Source: URNF01 sp045594105
GTDB lineage: Bacteria; Bacillota; Clostridia; Oscillospirales; Acutalibacteraceae
DNA: 48,488 nt
Direction: 5' to 3'
Assembly (NCBI GenBank): GCA_045594105.1
Contig: JAZNXY010000105.1
Location: 1 to 48,488 of the forward strand
Positions within the stretch are counted from its first letter, which is position 1. Each line of letters begins with the position of its first letter. Positions 32,083 through 41,105 of this stretch are shown here, piece by piece. The notes beneath the pieces were generated by a model. That model saw nothing but the letters and a program-made list of their open reading frames with translations. It was not told the DNA's origin and ran no database searches. The position numbers were made by a program, and so were the translations under genes.

Positions 32083-32772
32083 ATGCTTGGTGTTTTGGTG
32101 AATATGCTGACGGTAACGGTGGGCAGTGCGCTTGGCTTGTTACTGAAGAAAGGTCTGCCCGAAAAGCTGAAAGCGGTGATTATGTCGGGTATGGCGCTGT
32201 GCGTGCTGTACGTCGGTATTTCGGGTACGTTGGAGAGCAGCAATGCCATTATCGTGGTGGCATCTATCGCTTTAGGTGCTTTTATCGGTGCACTGATCGG
32301 TATTGATGCTACCCTCAACCGTCTCGGTGATTGGATAACTGATAAGGTAAAGAGTAAAGGTGGCAACCTTTCCAATGTCGGTGAAGGGTTTGTCAGCGGT
32401 ACACTGCTGTTCTGTGTCGGTGCTATGACGGTGGTCGGCTCCTTAGAGGCCGGTATCACGGGAGATAACAGCACCTTGTTTACCAAGGCGATGATCGATA
32501 TGGTGGCGGCACTTGTTCTGACAACCACCTTGGGCGGCGGTGTCATGCTTTCCGCTGTGGCGGTCGGTATTCTGCAGGGCGGTATTGTGCTGCTTGCTAC
32601 CTTTATTCAGCCGTTGTTGACCGAAGCTGCCATTGCGGAAATGACCGCAGTGGGCTCTATTATGATTATGGGCATCGGTATCAATATGTTAGGCGTTGCC
32701 AAAATAAAAGTGGCGGACATGATGCCCGCCATTGTGATTGCGCCTGTTCTTTGTCGTTTAATCACGGGATAA
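32083..32772 (+). CDS. DUF554 family membrane protein
   Basis: 229 residues from ATG 32083. Seven or so membrane helices with the DUF554 (YdfK/YqgA) pattern: VNMLTVTVGSALGLLLKKGLPE at the start, FVSGTLLFCVGAMTVVGSLEAG in the middle, and GINMLGVAKIKVADMMPAIV at the end. Biochemical function is unknown; the family may be transporters. Convergent with the phosphopantetheinyl transferase gene, overlapping it by 15 bases, with no terminator between them. Confidence 0.9.
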   Translation: MLGVLVNMLTVTVGSALGLLLKKGLPEKLKAVIMSGMALCVLYVGISGTLESSNAIIVVASIALGAFIGALIGIDATLNRLGDWITDKVKSKGGNLSNVGEGFVSGTLLFCVGAMTVVGSLEAGITGDNSTLFTKAMIDMVAALVLTTTLGGGVMLSAVAVGILQGGIVLLATFIQPLLTEAAIAEMTAVGSIMIMGIGINMLGVAKIKVADMMPAIVIAPVLCRLITG

Positions 32773-33273
32773 TTCCCAAATAATGCTGTATACATAGCCG
32801 TTTTCGGCTTTGGTCAGCACCTGACACCCGCAAACAGTGTCGTGTAAAGCCGTTTCACTTGCCACCTCTATGGTACGTAAGGAAACAGATAATCCCTTGC
32901 CTGTGAGCTTTGCATACGCTTCCTTGCGTGTCCAAACCTCTAAAAAGCGGCAATCATCCCCGCTGATATAGGTATATTCGGCAGAGGAACAAATACGTTG
33001 TGCGACGCGGTCATTATATGGCCGCGTTTTTTCTATATCTACACCGATATCTCCATTATGTATGCCGCATAATACCGCAGTTCCCGAATGGCTGATGTTA
33101 AATTGCAGGGTGCTGTCGGGAAGATACGGTTTGCCGCTTTCTGTTTTGGAAAAGCAAAGGGTGTCTGCCGATACATTAAAGTGTGCCGCTATCATATTCT
33201 TTGCCAATGCGTGTCCTGCAGCCGACAGGGCTTTCCTGTCGGCTGCGGGTATGTGGATGACACGGTATTCCAT
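32758..33273 (-). CDS. Sfp-type 4'-phosphopantetheinyl transferase
   Basis: 171 residues, short for the Sfp family. Key motifs are present: FNISHSG (about 57-63), the magnesium-binding GVDIEK, and WTRKEAYAKLTGKGL. The enzyme transfers phosphopantetheine from CoA to carrier proteins. Its ATG overlaps the stop of the ABC transporter gene (TGATG), so the two are co-translated. It could serve the fatty-acid ACP or a peptide/polyketide synthase; no carrier protein is encoded nearby. Confidence 0.9.
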   Translation of the reverse strand: MEYRVIHIPAADRKALSAAGHALAKNMIAAHFNVSADTLCFSKTESGKPYLPDSTLQFNISHSGTAVLCGIHNGDIGVDIEKTRPYNDRVAQRICSSAEYTYISGDDCRFLEVWTRKEAYAKLTGKGLSVSLRTIEVASETALHDTVCGCQVLTKAENGYVYSIIWELSRD

Positions 33274-35174
33274 CAGCTTTCCTCCATCTCTTTTGCAGAG
33301 GTGATATACCGTTCTGCCTGGGTGGAGAACAGCTCGTAATACTGTTTTTTCGCTTTCATCAGCTGTGCGTGGGTGCCTTCCTCTACCACCTTACCGTTTT
33401 GTAACACGACAATTTTGGAAGCGGTGGTGGCACTGGATAAACGATGAGAAACGAAAATGGTGGTTTTTCCTTCACGCAGAGAATCAAACTGACGAAAGAT
33501 TTCCTGCTCTGCGATAGCATCTAACGATGCGGTCGGCTCGTCTAAGATCAGCACATCGGCATCACGGTAGAACGCACGGGAGACGGCAAGCTTTTGCCAT
33601 TGACCGATAGACAGCTCCAGCCCTGTCTCTTCAAACCACCGCATCAGCGGTGTATCGTACCCGAGTGGCAGTGCACTGATATAGTCGTGTGCGTTGCCCT
33701 GCTTTGCTGCGGCAACCACCGCATCCGTTTCGGCCTCTTTTTCCACCTGCCCGAAAGCGATATTATCGCCTGCGGTGGCAGCATATTTTCCGAAATCCTG
33801 GAAGATGATACCGAAAATGCGATACAACTCTTCGGGGTCATACGAACGAATGTCTTTGCCGTCCATATAAATGGTGCCTTTTGTGGGGTCGTAAAGACGG
33901 AGCAACAGCTTGAGTAAGGTGGTTTTGCCGGCACCGTTGAGTCCTACCAAAACCATCGTTTCGCCTGCACCGATTTCTAAGTTGATATCCTCTAATACCA
34001 AACGGCTTGTACCCGGATAGGCAAAGGATACGTTTTCAAAACGGAAGGTATGTCCGATGTGACGGGTGATGGGTGCGGGGGCGGGGAGGAGCGGCACAAT
34101 TCGCCGTGCTTCCTGCAGAAAAATGATAAGGTTTTCAATAAATAGCGTGCCCTCGTAAATGGTAGCGGTAGTGGAGATGAGCGAGGTGACACCGCTTGCA
34201 ATTGAGGTTAACGCACCGGTGTACAGCGAATAGTCACCCAACTGCATATTGCCGTCAAACACGCCTTTTGCGATGTATAAAAAGAAACCGCAATGCACCA
34301 CAGTGGACAGGATATTCAATCCGACATTAAAGCCGCCTTCTCCGAGAATCAAATGCTTCAGACCGTTGAAATATTTTTGGAATACGGTTTTATATCGCCC
34401 GATGAGATGGTCAGATAAGCCGTACAGGCGGATCTCCTTCGCCATATCCTTGTTGACGAGCAGATCGGAATAGTACCACATCTGTCGACGCTCTTTGGAA
34501 TGGAAACGCATATATTTGACGTTTTTGCCACGGTAGATAAAGTTGACGATAGCGGACGGAATGGATACTGCCACAATGGCGACAGGTGCCCATGGGGTAA
34601 CCGCCCATAAAATCACGATAAAGCTCACCATACTGATGATACTGCTTACAATGTTGAAGGTGGCGCTCAATATCTGCAGCGGCCGCATACCCGCTTCACG
34701 GTTGGCATTGTCTAACCGTTCGTAAAAATCGGGCAGATCGAAGTTGGAAAGGTCTAACTCTTTTGCTTTGTGCATAATCCGCATTTTGATGTGGTTGCTG
34801 ACCTTTTCGCCTGCCATACGTGTGACTATTGTATTGACCTCGCTGACAAGACGGTTGCCAAAGAGGTACACAAACTGGATAATAAGCAGCTTGAAAATAG
34901 CGGAGAAGGTAACCGTTCCCGTAATGGCACCTGCCAATGCATTGAGGATGGCGGCACCGATGTACGCACCGATGACAGGCAGTACGCCGTGCAGTAATGC
35001 CAGAACAGACATCAGAATGAGTATCAGCGGACTGCATTCCCAAACAATCCCGAATATGTAAAATAAGCGGTGAAAAAAGCCGCCGATCAAGCGGCGCAGA
35101 TAGCCGGGAACTTCCCGCATGCTTTTGGGACGTGGTTCTTTGTATTTGTCTATGTTTCTTACCGGTGGGGGCAT
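33273..35174 (-). CDS. ABC exporter, fused membrane and ATPase domains
   Basis: 633 residues from the ATG at 35174, where AAGGAAG is well placed; the much longer open frame upstream overlaps dut on the other strand and is not coding. An N-terminal soluble stretch precedes a six-helix membrane domain (about 45-345). The ATPase domain (about 375-620) has Walker A VGLNGAGKTT, a signature written LSIGQWQK instead of LSGGQ, and Walker B VLILDEPTASLD, followed by the H-loop VSHRLS. A half-size exporter that would dimerise; substrate unknown. Operon with the phosphopantetheinyl transferase gene, which hints at a natural-product or peptide export role, only by position. Confidence 0.9.
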   Translation of the reverse strand: MPPPVRNIDKYKEPRPKSMREVPGYLRRLIGGFFHRLFYIFGIVWECSPLILILMSVLALLHGVLPVIGAYIGAAILNALAGAITGTVTFSAIFKLLIIQFVYLFGNRLVSEVNTIVTRMAGEKVSNHIKMRIMHKAKELDLSNFDLPDFYERLDNANREAGMRPLQILSATFNIVSSIISMVSFIVILWAVTPWAPVAIVAVSIPSAIVNFIYRGKNVKYMRFHSKERRQMWYYSDLLVNKDMAKEIRLYGLSDHLIGRYKTVFQKYFNGLKHLILGEGGFNVGLNILSTVVHCGFFLYIAKGVFDGNMQLGDYSLYTGALTSIASGVTSLISTTATIYEGTLFIENLIIFLQEARRIVPLLPAPAPITRHIGHTFRFENVSFAYPGTSRLVLEDINLEIGAGETMVLVGLNGAGKTTLLKLLLRLYDPTKGTIYMDGKDIRSYDPEELYRIFGIIFQDFGKYAATAGDNIAFGQVEKEAETDAVVAAAKQGNAHDYISALPLGYDTPLMRWFEETGLELSIGQWQKLAVSRAFYRDADVLILDEPTASLDAIAEQEIFRQFDSLREGKTTIFVSHRLSSATTASKIVVLQNGKVVEEGTHAQLMKAKKQYYELFSTQAERYITSAKEMEES

Positions 35175-35219
35175 GGATACACTTCCTTTCTGTATCTTTT
35201 TCATCACTTTTACGTGAAA

Positions 35220-35248
35220 AGTATACCATATTTCACGTGTTTTGTCAT
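35220..35248 (-). promoter_or_regulatory. promoter of the ABC exporter operon
   Basis: On the minus strand ATGACA (35243-35248), 17-bp spacer, TATACT (35220-35225). Confidence 0.6.
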
Positions 35249-35265
35249 TTTTTTCTTGCAAATAA

Positions 35266-35294
35266 TTGAAAAAAATATACAAATAAGGTATGAT
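35266..35294 (+). promoter_or_regulatory. promoter of dut-maf
   Basis: TTGAAA (35266-35271), 17-bp spacer, TATGAT (35289-35294). Confidence 0.65.
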
Positions 35295-35316
35295 ATGTGT
35301 GTTAGGAGTGATTTTT

Positions 35317-35757
35317 ATGCAATTGAAAATAAAACCTGTCCGTGACAATGCTACCTTGCCGCATCGTGCAACCGACGGCAGTGCGGGTGCGGATTTACAT
35401 GCGTGGCTGGAAGCACCGCTCACCGTCGGTGTGGGAGAGCGGGTGCGTATCCCTACGGGGATCGCTATCGGTCTGCCGTCGAAGGATACGGTGGCTTTGG
35501 TTTTTGCCAGAAGCGGTCTTGCCATTAAGCACGGCCTTACCCTGTCTAACTGTGTGGGTGTCATCGACAGCGATTACACAGGTGAGATACAGGTGGGATT
35601 GATTAACCAGGGGGATGCACCCTACACGATAGAGCCGGGTGAGCGTATTGCACAGCTGGTGATTATGCCGGTGTTTACCCCTGATTTCGTGGTGACCGAT
35701 ACGTTGGAAGAAACCGCACGCGGTGCGGGCGGCTTTGGGTCGACAGGGAGAGCGTAA
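35317..35757 (+). CDS. dut: deoxyuridine triphosphatase
   Basis: 146 residues from ATG 35317 (TAGGAGTG upstream). All five dUTPase motifs are visible: ATDGSAGADL, ARSGLAIKHGL, GVIDSDYTGEI, ERIAQLVI, and the C-terminal RGAGGFGSTG arm. The trimeric enzyme hydrolyses dUTP to dUMP, keeping uracil out of DNA and feeding dTMP synthesis. The maf gene begins one base after its stop. Confidence 0.96.
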   Translation: MQLKIKPVRDNATLPHRATDGSAGADLHAWLEAPLTVGVGERVRIPTGIAIGLPSKDTVALVFARSGLAIKHGLTLSNCVGVIDSDYTGEIQVGLINQGDAPYTIEPGERIAQLVIMPVFTPDFVVTDTLEETARGAGGFGSTGRA

Positions 35758-35758
35758 G

Positions 35759-36322
35759 ATGCAAAAACTGATTTTGGCTTCCGCTTCTCCACGCAGACGG
35801 GAAATTCTTACCTTGGCGGGTGTGCCGTTTGAAGTGGTGGTGGCACAGGAAGAGACGGCTCCTGCGGGTTTAGCCCCTGCCGACTATACCTTGGCACTGG
35901 CACGGTGTAAAGCACAAGCGGTGTTTCAAAAGCATCCCGACCGTGTGGTGTTGGGGGCAGACACCATTGTGGTACTGGACGGTACGGTGCTCGGCAAACC
36001 TCGGGATGAGAAGGATGCGGTGGAGATGCTGCTGTCCCTCGGTGGCCGTACCCATCAGGTAATGACCGGTGTGTGGGTATGCAGCCCCGACAGATGTGAA
36101 GGATTTACCGATGTGGCATCGGTGCATTTTTATCCCATTATCCGTGAGGAAGCGGAAAAATATGTTGCTACCGGGGAGCCGTTGGATAAAGCGGGTAGTT
36201 ACGGCATTCAAGGGTACGGCATGCGGTTTGTCAGCGGCATAGAAGGGGATTTTTATACCGTTATGGGCTTGCCGGGCGGCAGAGTACGCCGCTTTTTGGA
36301 AACGTTTCCCATAGAATTGTAA
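35759..36322 (+). CDS. maf: Maf-family nucleotide pyrophosphatase
   Basis: 187 residues from ATG 35759. The family start LILASASPRRREIL and the internal VLGADTIVVLDG, GRTHQVMTGV and DKAGSYGIQG blocks are all present. Maf proteins hydrolyse non-canonical or modified nucleotides and can arrest septation. It follows dut in an operon of nucleotide-pool sanitation and precedes the mre cluster, a common placement. Confidence 0.95.
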   Translation: MQKLILASASPRRREILTLAGVPFEVVVAQEETAPAGLAPADYTLALARCKAQAVFQKHPDRVVLGADTIVVLDGTVLGKPRDEKDAVEMLLSLGGRTHQVMTGVWVCSPDRCEGFTDVASVHFYPIIREEAEKYVATGEPLDKAGSYGIQGYGMRFVSGIEGDFYTVMGLPGGRVRRFLETFPIEL

Positions 36323-36349
36323 AAATTCGGAAATATTTTATATTTTTTA

Positions 36350-36378
36350 TTGAGAATTTCTTCTATATGGTATATAAT
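36350..36378 (+). promoter_or_regulatory. promoter of the mre operon
   Basis: TTGAGA (36350-36355), 17-bp spacer, TATAAT (36373-36378), about 85 bases before mreB. Confidence 0.7.
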
Positions 36379-36464
36379 GACGGTGTGTGTGCCAAAACTT
36401 TCCTCCGAGAGAATAAAAACGGAGGGATTTGTATATGGAACAGAGTGAAAGGAAGGAAAAGAAT

Positions 36465-37481
36465 ATGTGGTTTAACAGAGGCGATATCGGTATCGACTTG
36501 GGTACTGCGAATACGTTGGTGTATATGCGAGGCAAAGGCATTGTTATGCGTGAACCGTCGGTTGTGGCGGTGGATTTGAAACGTGATGAGGTTATGGCGG
36601 TTGGCAGAGAGGCCAAAGAAATGATTGGCCGTACTCCCGGCTCCATTTCCGCAATCCGTCCGTTGAAGGATGGCGTTATTGCGGACTTTGACGTAACGGC
36701 GGAGATGCTCCGTTACTTTATCAAGGCGGCACTGAAATCCACTTGGGCACGTCGTCCCCGCATCATCGTGTGTATTCCCTCGGGTGTTACCGAGGTAGAA
36801 CGTCGTGCGGTAGAGGATGCCGCAAGACAGGCGGGTGCCAAAGACGTAGAATTGATTGCCGAGCCGATGGCGGCAGCTATCGGTGCCGGCTTGCAGGTGG
36901 AAGAAGCGGCCGGCTGCATGGTGGTTGACATCGGCGGCGGCACCTCCGAAATTGCGGTTATCTCCCTTGGTGACATTGTGACCTTCTGCTCGGTGCGCAC
37001 TGCGGGTGACGACTTTGACGAGGCAATCGTTTCCTACATCAAGAAAAAATACAATCTGCTCATCGGTGAACGTACCGCTGAGGATATCAAGATTGCGATC
37101 GGTTCTGCGTTCCCGCAGGAGGATGATGACACCAAGATGGATGTCAAGGGTCGTAACCTGGTAGACGGTCTGCCGAAAAACATCACCATTTCTGCGGAAG
37201 AGGTGCGTGAAGCATTGGCTGATCCTGTGACCATCATTGTAGATGCCATTCGTGCCACCCTCGAGAGAACGCCCCCCGAGCTGTCTGCGGATATCATCAC
37301 CAATGGTATTATGCTGACCGGTGGCGGTGCTCTGCTTCGTGGCTTGGACCAGTTGATTTCTCGTGAAACGGGTATGCCTGTGCACGTTGCGGAAGATCCG
37401 CTGGATTGCGTGGTATCCGGTACCGGCAAATGTCTGGATTTGGGAATGGTAAGTAACTTCCGTTCCAACCGTCGTCTCTAA
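36465..37481 (+). CDS. mreB: rod-shape actin homologue MreB
   Basis: 338 residues from the ATG at 36465, which gives the usual MreB start (MWFNRGDIGIDLGTANTLV); an upstream ATG at 36435 also has a ribosome binding site and would add ten residues. The actin-fold motifs include DLGTANT (phosphate 1), VDIGGGTSEIAV (phosphate 2) and LTGGGALLRGL (adenosine). It forms membrane-bound filaments steering cell-wall synthesis. First gene of mreBCD-mrdA. An imperfect hairpin lies between it and mreC. Confidence 0.97.
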   Translation: MWFNRGDIGIDLGTANTLVYMRGKGIVMREPSVVAVDLKRDEVMAVGREAKEMIGRTPGSISAIRPLKDGVIADFDVTAEMLRYFIKAALKSTWARRPRIIVCIPSGVTEVERRAVEDAARQAGAKDVELIAEPMAAAIGAGLQVEEAAGCMVVDIGGGTSEIAVISLGDIVTFCSVRTAGDDFDEAIVSYIKKKYNLLIGERTAEDIKIAIGSAFPQEDDDTKMDVKGRNLVDGLPKNITISAEEVREALADPVTIIVDAIRATLERTPPELSADIITNGIMLTGGGALLRGLDQLISRETGMPVHVAEDPLDCVVSGTGKCLDLGMVSNFRSNRRL

Positions 37482-37493
37482 TATATAATAACG

Positions 37494-37526
37494 CGAAAGC
37501 GGGGGACGGGTGTCGCCCGCTTTTCG
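37494..37526 (+). terminator. hairpin between mreB and mreC, possible partial terminator
   Basis: CGAAAGCGGG pairs with CCCGCTTTTCG (one bulge); only a weak T-rich tail follows. It may reduce read-through so that mreB is made in excess over mreC. Confidence 0.5.
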
Positions 37527-37560
37527 ACTTTGATTTTACTTTGAAAAGGAGGTGCTGTCG

Positions 37561-38403
37561 GTGAGGCACTTTTTCAAAACAATCGGCTTTAAGATTTTAG
37601 GCGGTGTGGCACTTGTGCTCATCGGTGTGATGATTTATGCCGCTTCGACCGGTGGTATCTCTACCTTTTTTGCGTCTGCTGCAGGGGTGGTGGTCACGCC
37701 GCTGCAAACGGCAGTGACCGCCGTATCCGATGCGGTGAGCGATCTCTTCGGCGGTATCGGTAAAGGCGGCGCTTTGCGTCAGCAGATTACTGCGCTGGAA
37801 GAAGAAAACCGTCATCTGCGTGAACAGCTTGTGGATTACGATGAAATGAAAATGGAAAACGAGTGGTATAGTCAGATACTCAGTCTGCATGAGGACCATC
37901 CCGACTATACCTTTGCCGACGGAAAGGTCATTACAATGGATCCCTCCGACCCGTTTTGCAATTTTTCCATCAATGCCGGCTCGGCGGTAGGTGTTGCGGT
38001 AGGCGATCCCGTTGTGACAGCGGACGGTCTTGTGGGTATTGTGCAGGAAGTGGGTCTGACCTTCAGCAAGGTGCGTACCGTGCTTGACCCCGCATTGAAA
38101 GCAAGTGCTTCTATCAGCCGTACGGACGAAAGCGGCTATACGGGTGGCTCTCTTTCGCTGGCGAGCGAAGGGGCACTGCGTATCAACTACCTGGAACGCA
38201 CCTCTTCGGTGGTAAGCGGTGACTTTGTGGTTACCTCGGGTCTGGGCGGTGTGTTTCCGTCCGGCTTACTGATTGGCAGGGTAACAGCGGTTGCACCCGA
38301 TACCGACGGTATGACCCTTTACGGTCTTGTAGCGCCGTTTGTAGATATCCCCAATCTGAAACGGGTGATGGTAATCACCTCCTTTGACGGGCAGGGGGAA
38401 TAA
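37561..38403 (+). CDS. mreC: rod-shape protein MreC
   Basis: 280 residues from a GTG at 37561 preceded by AAGGAGG eight bases upstream. One membrane helix (about 12-32), a coiled coil (about 73-105, LRQQITALEEENRHLREQL), then two beta domains with AGSAVGVAVGDPVVT and GLGGVFPSGLLIGRV. MreC links MreB and the wall-synthesis enzymes outside the membrane. Followed after three bases by mreD. Confidence 0.95.
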   Translation: MRHFFKTIGFKILGGVALVLIGVMIYAASTGGISTFFASAAGVVVTPLQTAVTAVSDAVSDLFGGIGKGGALRQQITALEEENRHLREQLVDYDEMKMENEWYSQILSLHEDHPDYTFADGKVITMDPSDPFCNFSINAGSAVGVAVGDPVVTADGLVGIVQEVGLTFSKVRTVLDPALKASASISRTDESGYTGGSLSLASEGALRINYLERTSSVVSGDFVVTSGLGGVFPSGLLIGRVTAVAPDTDGMTLYGLVAPFVDIPNLKRVMVITSFDGQGE

Positions 38404-38406
38404 GCG

Positions 38407-38955
38407 ATGGCGGTATCTAAACTCGGAAAAGGCAGATGGCTTGCGCAGGTAGATAAAATGTATCTGCGGTGGATTGCTTACGGAATGATATTGGTAGCGG
38501 TGTCGCTCGTACAGGCGGCGCCCCGTTTGTTGCCTGTCATTGGCGGTGCACACCCGTATCCGCTGATGGCGGCAGTGGTATGTATCGCTATGTTCGAAGG
38601 CCCGCTTGTCGGTGCTTCGGTCGGTGTCGGCGGCGGTCTTTTATGGGCGCTGTATGCGGACAGACTGTTCGGCTTGGATGCCTTGCTGTTGTTGATGACA
38701 GGGTGTCTGTGCGGCCTGCTGGTGCAGGTGCTGCTGCGTAATAACTGGTTGACGGCACTGCTGTTGAACGGTGCGGTGATACTGGCATATACCTTGCTGG
38801 ATTGGCTGCTGCGTTACGTTTTGTTTGCGGAAAGCGAGGCGTTTTTTGCTTTGTGGCATATTCTGTTGCCCAATGCACTGTACACCTTTGCACTGTCTCC
38901 TGTGATATATTGGCTTTCCTATCGTATTGCCAGAAACTTGAGAGAAACGGTGTAA
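38407..38955 (+). CDS. mreD: rod-shape membrane protein MreD
   Basis: 182 residues with five to six membrane helices. Typical MreD region near the middle: GPLVGASVGVGGGLLWALYADRLFGLDAL. It works with MreC in the elongation complex. Start ATG 38407, three bases after the mreC stop. Its identity rests on hydrophobicity and on its place between mreC and mrdA, as this family varies in sequence. Confidence 0.88.
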   Translation: MAVSKLGKGRWLAQVDKMYLRWIAYGMILVAVSLVQAAPRLLPVIGGAHPYPLMAAVVCIAMFEGPLVGASVGVGGGLLWALYADRLFGLDALLLLMTGCLCGLLVQVLLRNNWLTALLLNGAVILAYTLLDWLLRYVLFAESEAFFALWHILLPNALYTFALSPVIYWLSYRIARNLRETV

Positions 38956-38991
38956 TTACTATTTTGAATAGCCCGAAAGGACGGTGAGTAT

Positions 38992-41037
38992 ATGCAACGC
39001 AGAACACGGAATGAAAACGGCAAAAGACCGCTTTGGTTAGCGCTGATCATTGTGTCGGTATTTGCAATATTCGCCGTCACTTTGTTTCGTATACAAATTG
39101 TCAGAGGATCTCATTATGCTGAAAAAGCGGATAAGAATACGACTACCCTTATCAGCGTGCCGGCATCCCGTGGTGAGATTCTGGATAAAAATCTGTTGCC
39201 CATAGCAGTCAACCGCACCACCTATGCAATTGTGTTTGACTATAACTATTTCCCGACGGGGGGATCGGATGAGGCACAGAAGGCACAGAACGATTGCTTG
39301 TTGCGTCTGGTGACCTTGCTGACAGAACTGGGTGAGGAATGGAACGATTCCTTGCCGATTTCCAAAACGTCGCCGTATACCTTCGATGCGGAACGTGAAA
39401 GCAGCGTCAAGGGATTAAAATCCCGCTTGCGTATGGCGTCGTATGCAACGGCGGATAACTGTATGGCAGAAATGGTGGAGCAGTATCACCTGGAAGCATA
39501 CACCAAAGAGCAGCAACGTGTATTGGCAGGTATTCGTTATGAAATGACCGTGAAGGAATTTGCGGTACGTAATCCGTATATGTTTGCCAACGATATTTCT
39601 CGCTCTACTATGTACCGTATTGTAGAAAACAATACCCAGTATCCCGGTGTGGATATTGAAACGGTACCGGTGCGGGAGTATGTCAGCGGCGATATGGCAG
39701 CACATCTTATCGGCACAGTGGGACCGCTGTATGCGGAAGAATATGCCGCTTTGAAGGACAAGGGGTACGCAATGAATGACGTACTCGGGAAAAGCGGCAT
39801 TGAAAGTGCTTTTGAAGAGTATTTGCGTGGTACGGCGGGCACTCGCTCGCTGATAAAGGATAAAAGCGGCACCGTTTTGGACGAGAAGGAAACCGCTGCG
39901 CCTGTTCCGGGTGATGCGGTGGTGCTGACTATAGATGCCAATCTGCAGAAGGTAGCACAGACCGCTTTGGCGGAAAAGGTGGCGGAGCTGCGTGCGAAAT
40001 CCACCGCCACCACCAACGGCCACGACGTAAAAAGCGGCTCTGTGGTGGTGTTGGATGTGAAAACAGGCGGTGTTTTGACCTGTGCATCCTGGCCGAGCTA
40101 TGATTTGTCTACCTATTCGGAAAACTATAACGATTTGGTGAACGACCCCGATAAGCCGCTGTTTAACCGTGCTTTGAACGGTGCGTTTGCATGTGGCTCG
40201 ACGATGAAACCCGGCATTTCCCTGGCGGCAATGACCCAAGGCAATATTGCGGCGGGAACGACATTGTCCTGCGGTGGTGTATACCGCTTTTATGATGATT
40301 ATCAGCCACGTTGTCTGGGTGTACACGGTAACATCAATGTGGTAACTGCCCTTGCAAAATCCTGTAACCTGTTTTTCTATGATGTCGGCAGACAGTTGGG
40401 TGCTGACGTTATGCTCAAATACTGTAAAGAATTCGGTTTCGGCGCTAAAACGGGCGTAGAAATCGGTGAATCAGCGGGCTTGCTTGTCACCCCCGAATAT
40501 AAGAAAAGCATTGGCGGTATCTGGACAGCAGGTGACAACCTGCAGCTCGCTATCGGTCAGAACGGCTTGTATACACCCATCCAGCTGGCTGCATATGCGA
40601 TGATGATGGCCAATGACGGTGTACGGTATAAAACCCATTTTGTGCATAGTATTCGTAGCTATGACGGCACTTCCGAGAAGGTAACCGTTCCCGAAATTGC
40701 CGCAAAAGCAACCTGGTCACAAGCGGCGATTGATACGGTACGTCAGGGTATGATAGAGGTTGTAAAGTCGGGCACGGCATACTCCTCGTTCGGCACGGCA
40801 ACCTATACGATAGCGGCAAAAACAGGTACCGCACAAACAGGCGTCAAGGGGCAGAGTGACCACGGCGTGTTTATTGCCTATGCCCCTGTAGAAAACCCCG
40901 AAATCGCTATTGCGGTGGTTATGGAACGTGGTACGTCATCAGCATCGGCAGGTGTGGCGAGAAAAGTGGTGGATGCGTATTTTGCATCCAAAACGGCAGG
41001 GGAGAGCCCCACACCAAACGAAGTGCTGTTGGGCTAA
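38992..41037 (+). CDS. mrdA: penicillin-binding protein 2 (elongation transpeptidase)
   Basis: 681 residues. An N-terminal membrane anchor (about 13-35), the pedestal/dimerisation domain with SVPASRGEILDKN, and the transpeptidase domain (about 300-665). The active-site triad of motifs is complete: S403-T-M-K406, S457-C-N459 and K610-T-G612. It cross-links peptidoglycan during side-wall growth together with a RodA glycosyltransferase, which is not encoded here. AAAGGA precedes the ATG. Last gene of the mre operon before a new promoter. Confidence 0.95.
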   Translation: MQRRTRNENGKRPLWLALIIVSVFAIFAVTLFRIQIVRGSHYAEKADKNTTTLISVPASRGEILDKNLLPIAVNRTTYAIVFDYNYFPTGGSDEAQKAQNDCLLRLVTLLTELGEEWNDSLPISKTSPYTFDAERESSVKGLKSRLRMASYATADNCMAEMVEQYHLEAYTKEQQRVLAGIRYEMTVKEFAVRNPYMFANDISRSTMYRIVENNTQYPGVDIETVPVREYVSGDMAAHLIGTVGPLYAEEYAALKDKGYAMNDVLGKSGIESAFEEYLRGTAGTRSLIKDKSGTVLDEKETAAPVPGDAVVLTIDANLQKVAQTALAEKVAELRAKSTATTNGHDVKSGSVVVLDVKTGGVLTCASWPSYDLSTYSENYNDLVNDPDKPLFNRALNGAFACGSTMKPGISLAAMTQGNIAAGTTLSCGGVYRFYDDYQPRCLGVHGNINVVTALAKSCNLFFYDVGRQLGADVMLKYCKEFGFGAKTGVEIGESAGLLVTPEYKKSIGGIWTAGDNLQLAIGQNGLYTPIQLAAYAMMMANDGVRYKTHFVHSIRSYDGTSEKVTVPEIAAKATWSQAAIDTVRQGMIEVVKSGTAYSSFGTATYTIAAKTGTAQTGVKGQSDHGVFIAYAPVENPEIAIAVVMERGTSSASAGVARKVVDAYFASKTAGESPTPNEVLLG

Positions 41038-41044
41038 AAAACTG

Positions 41045-41073
41045 TTTACAACCTAAGAAATATATGATATAGT
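41045..41073 (+). promoter_or_regulatory. promoter of minD-mgsA
   Basis: TTTACA (41045-41050), 17-bp spacer, TATAGT (41068-41073) with an extended TGA just before it. Confidence 0.7.
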
Positions 41074-41105
41074 AAAAAAGTGTATGGAAGGAGGCGGAAA
41101 CGGCT

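Noticed and set aside
35175..35564. 130-residue N-terminal extension of the ABC exporter
   Set aside because: It overlaps dut in antisense; the ATG at 35174 has a good ribosome binding site and a promoter lies just upstream of it.
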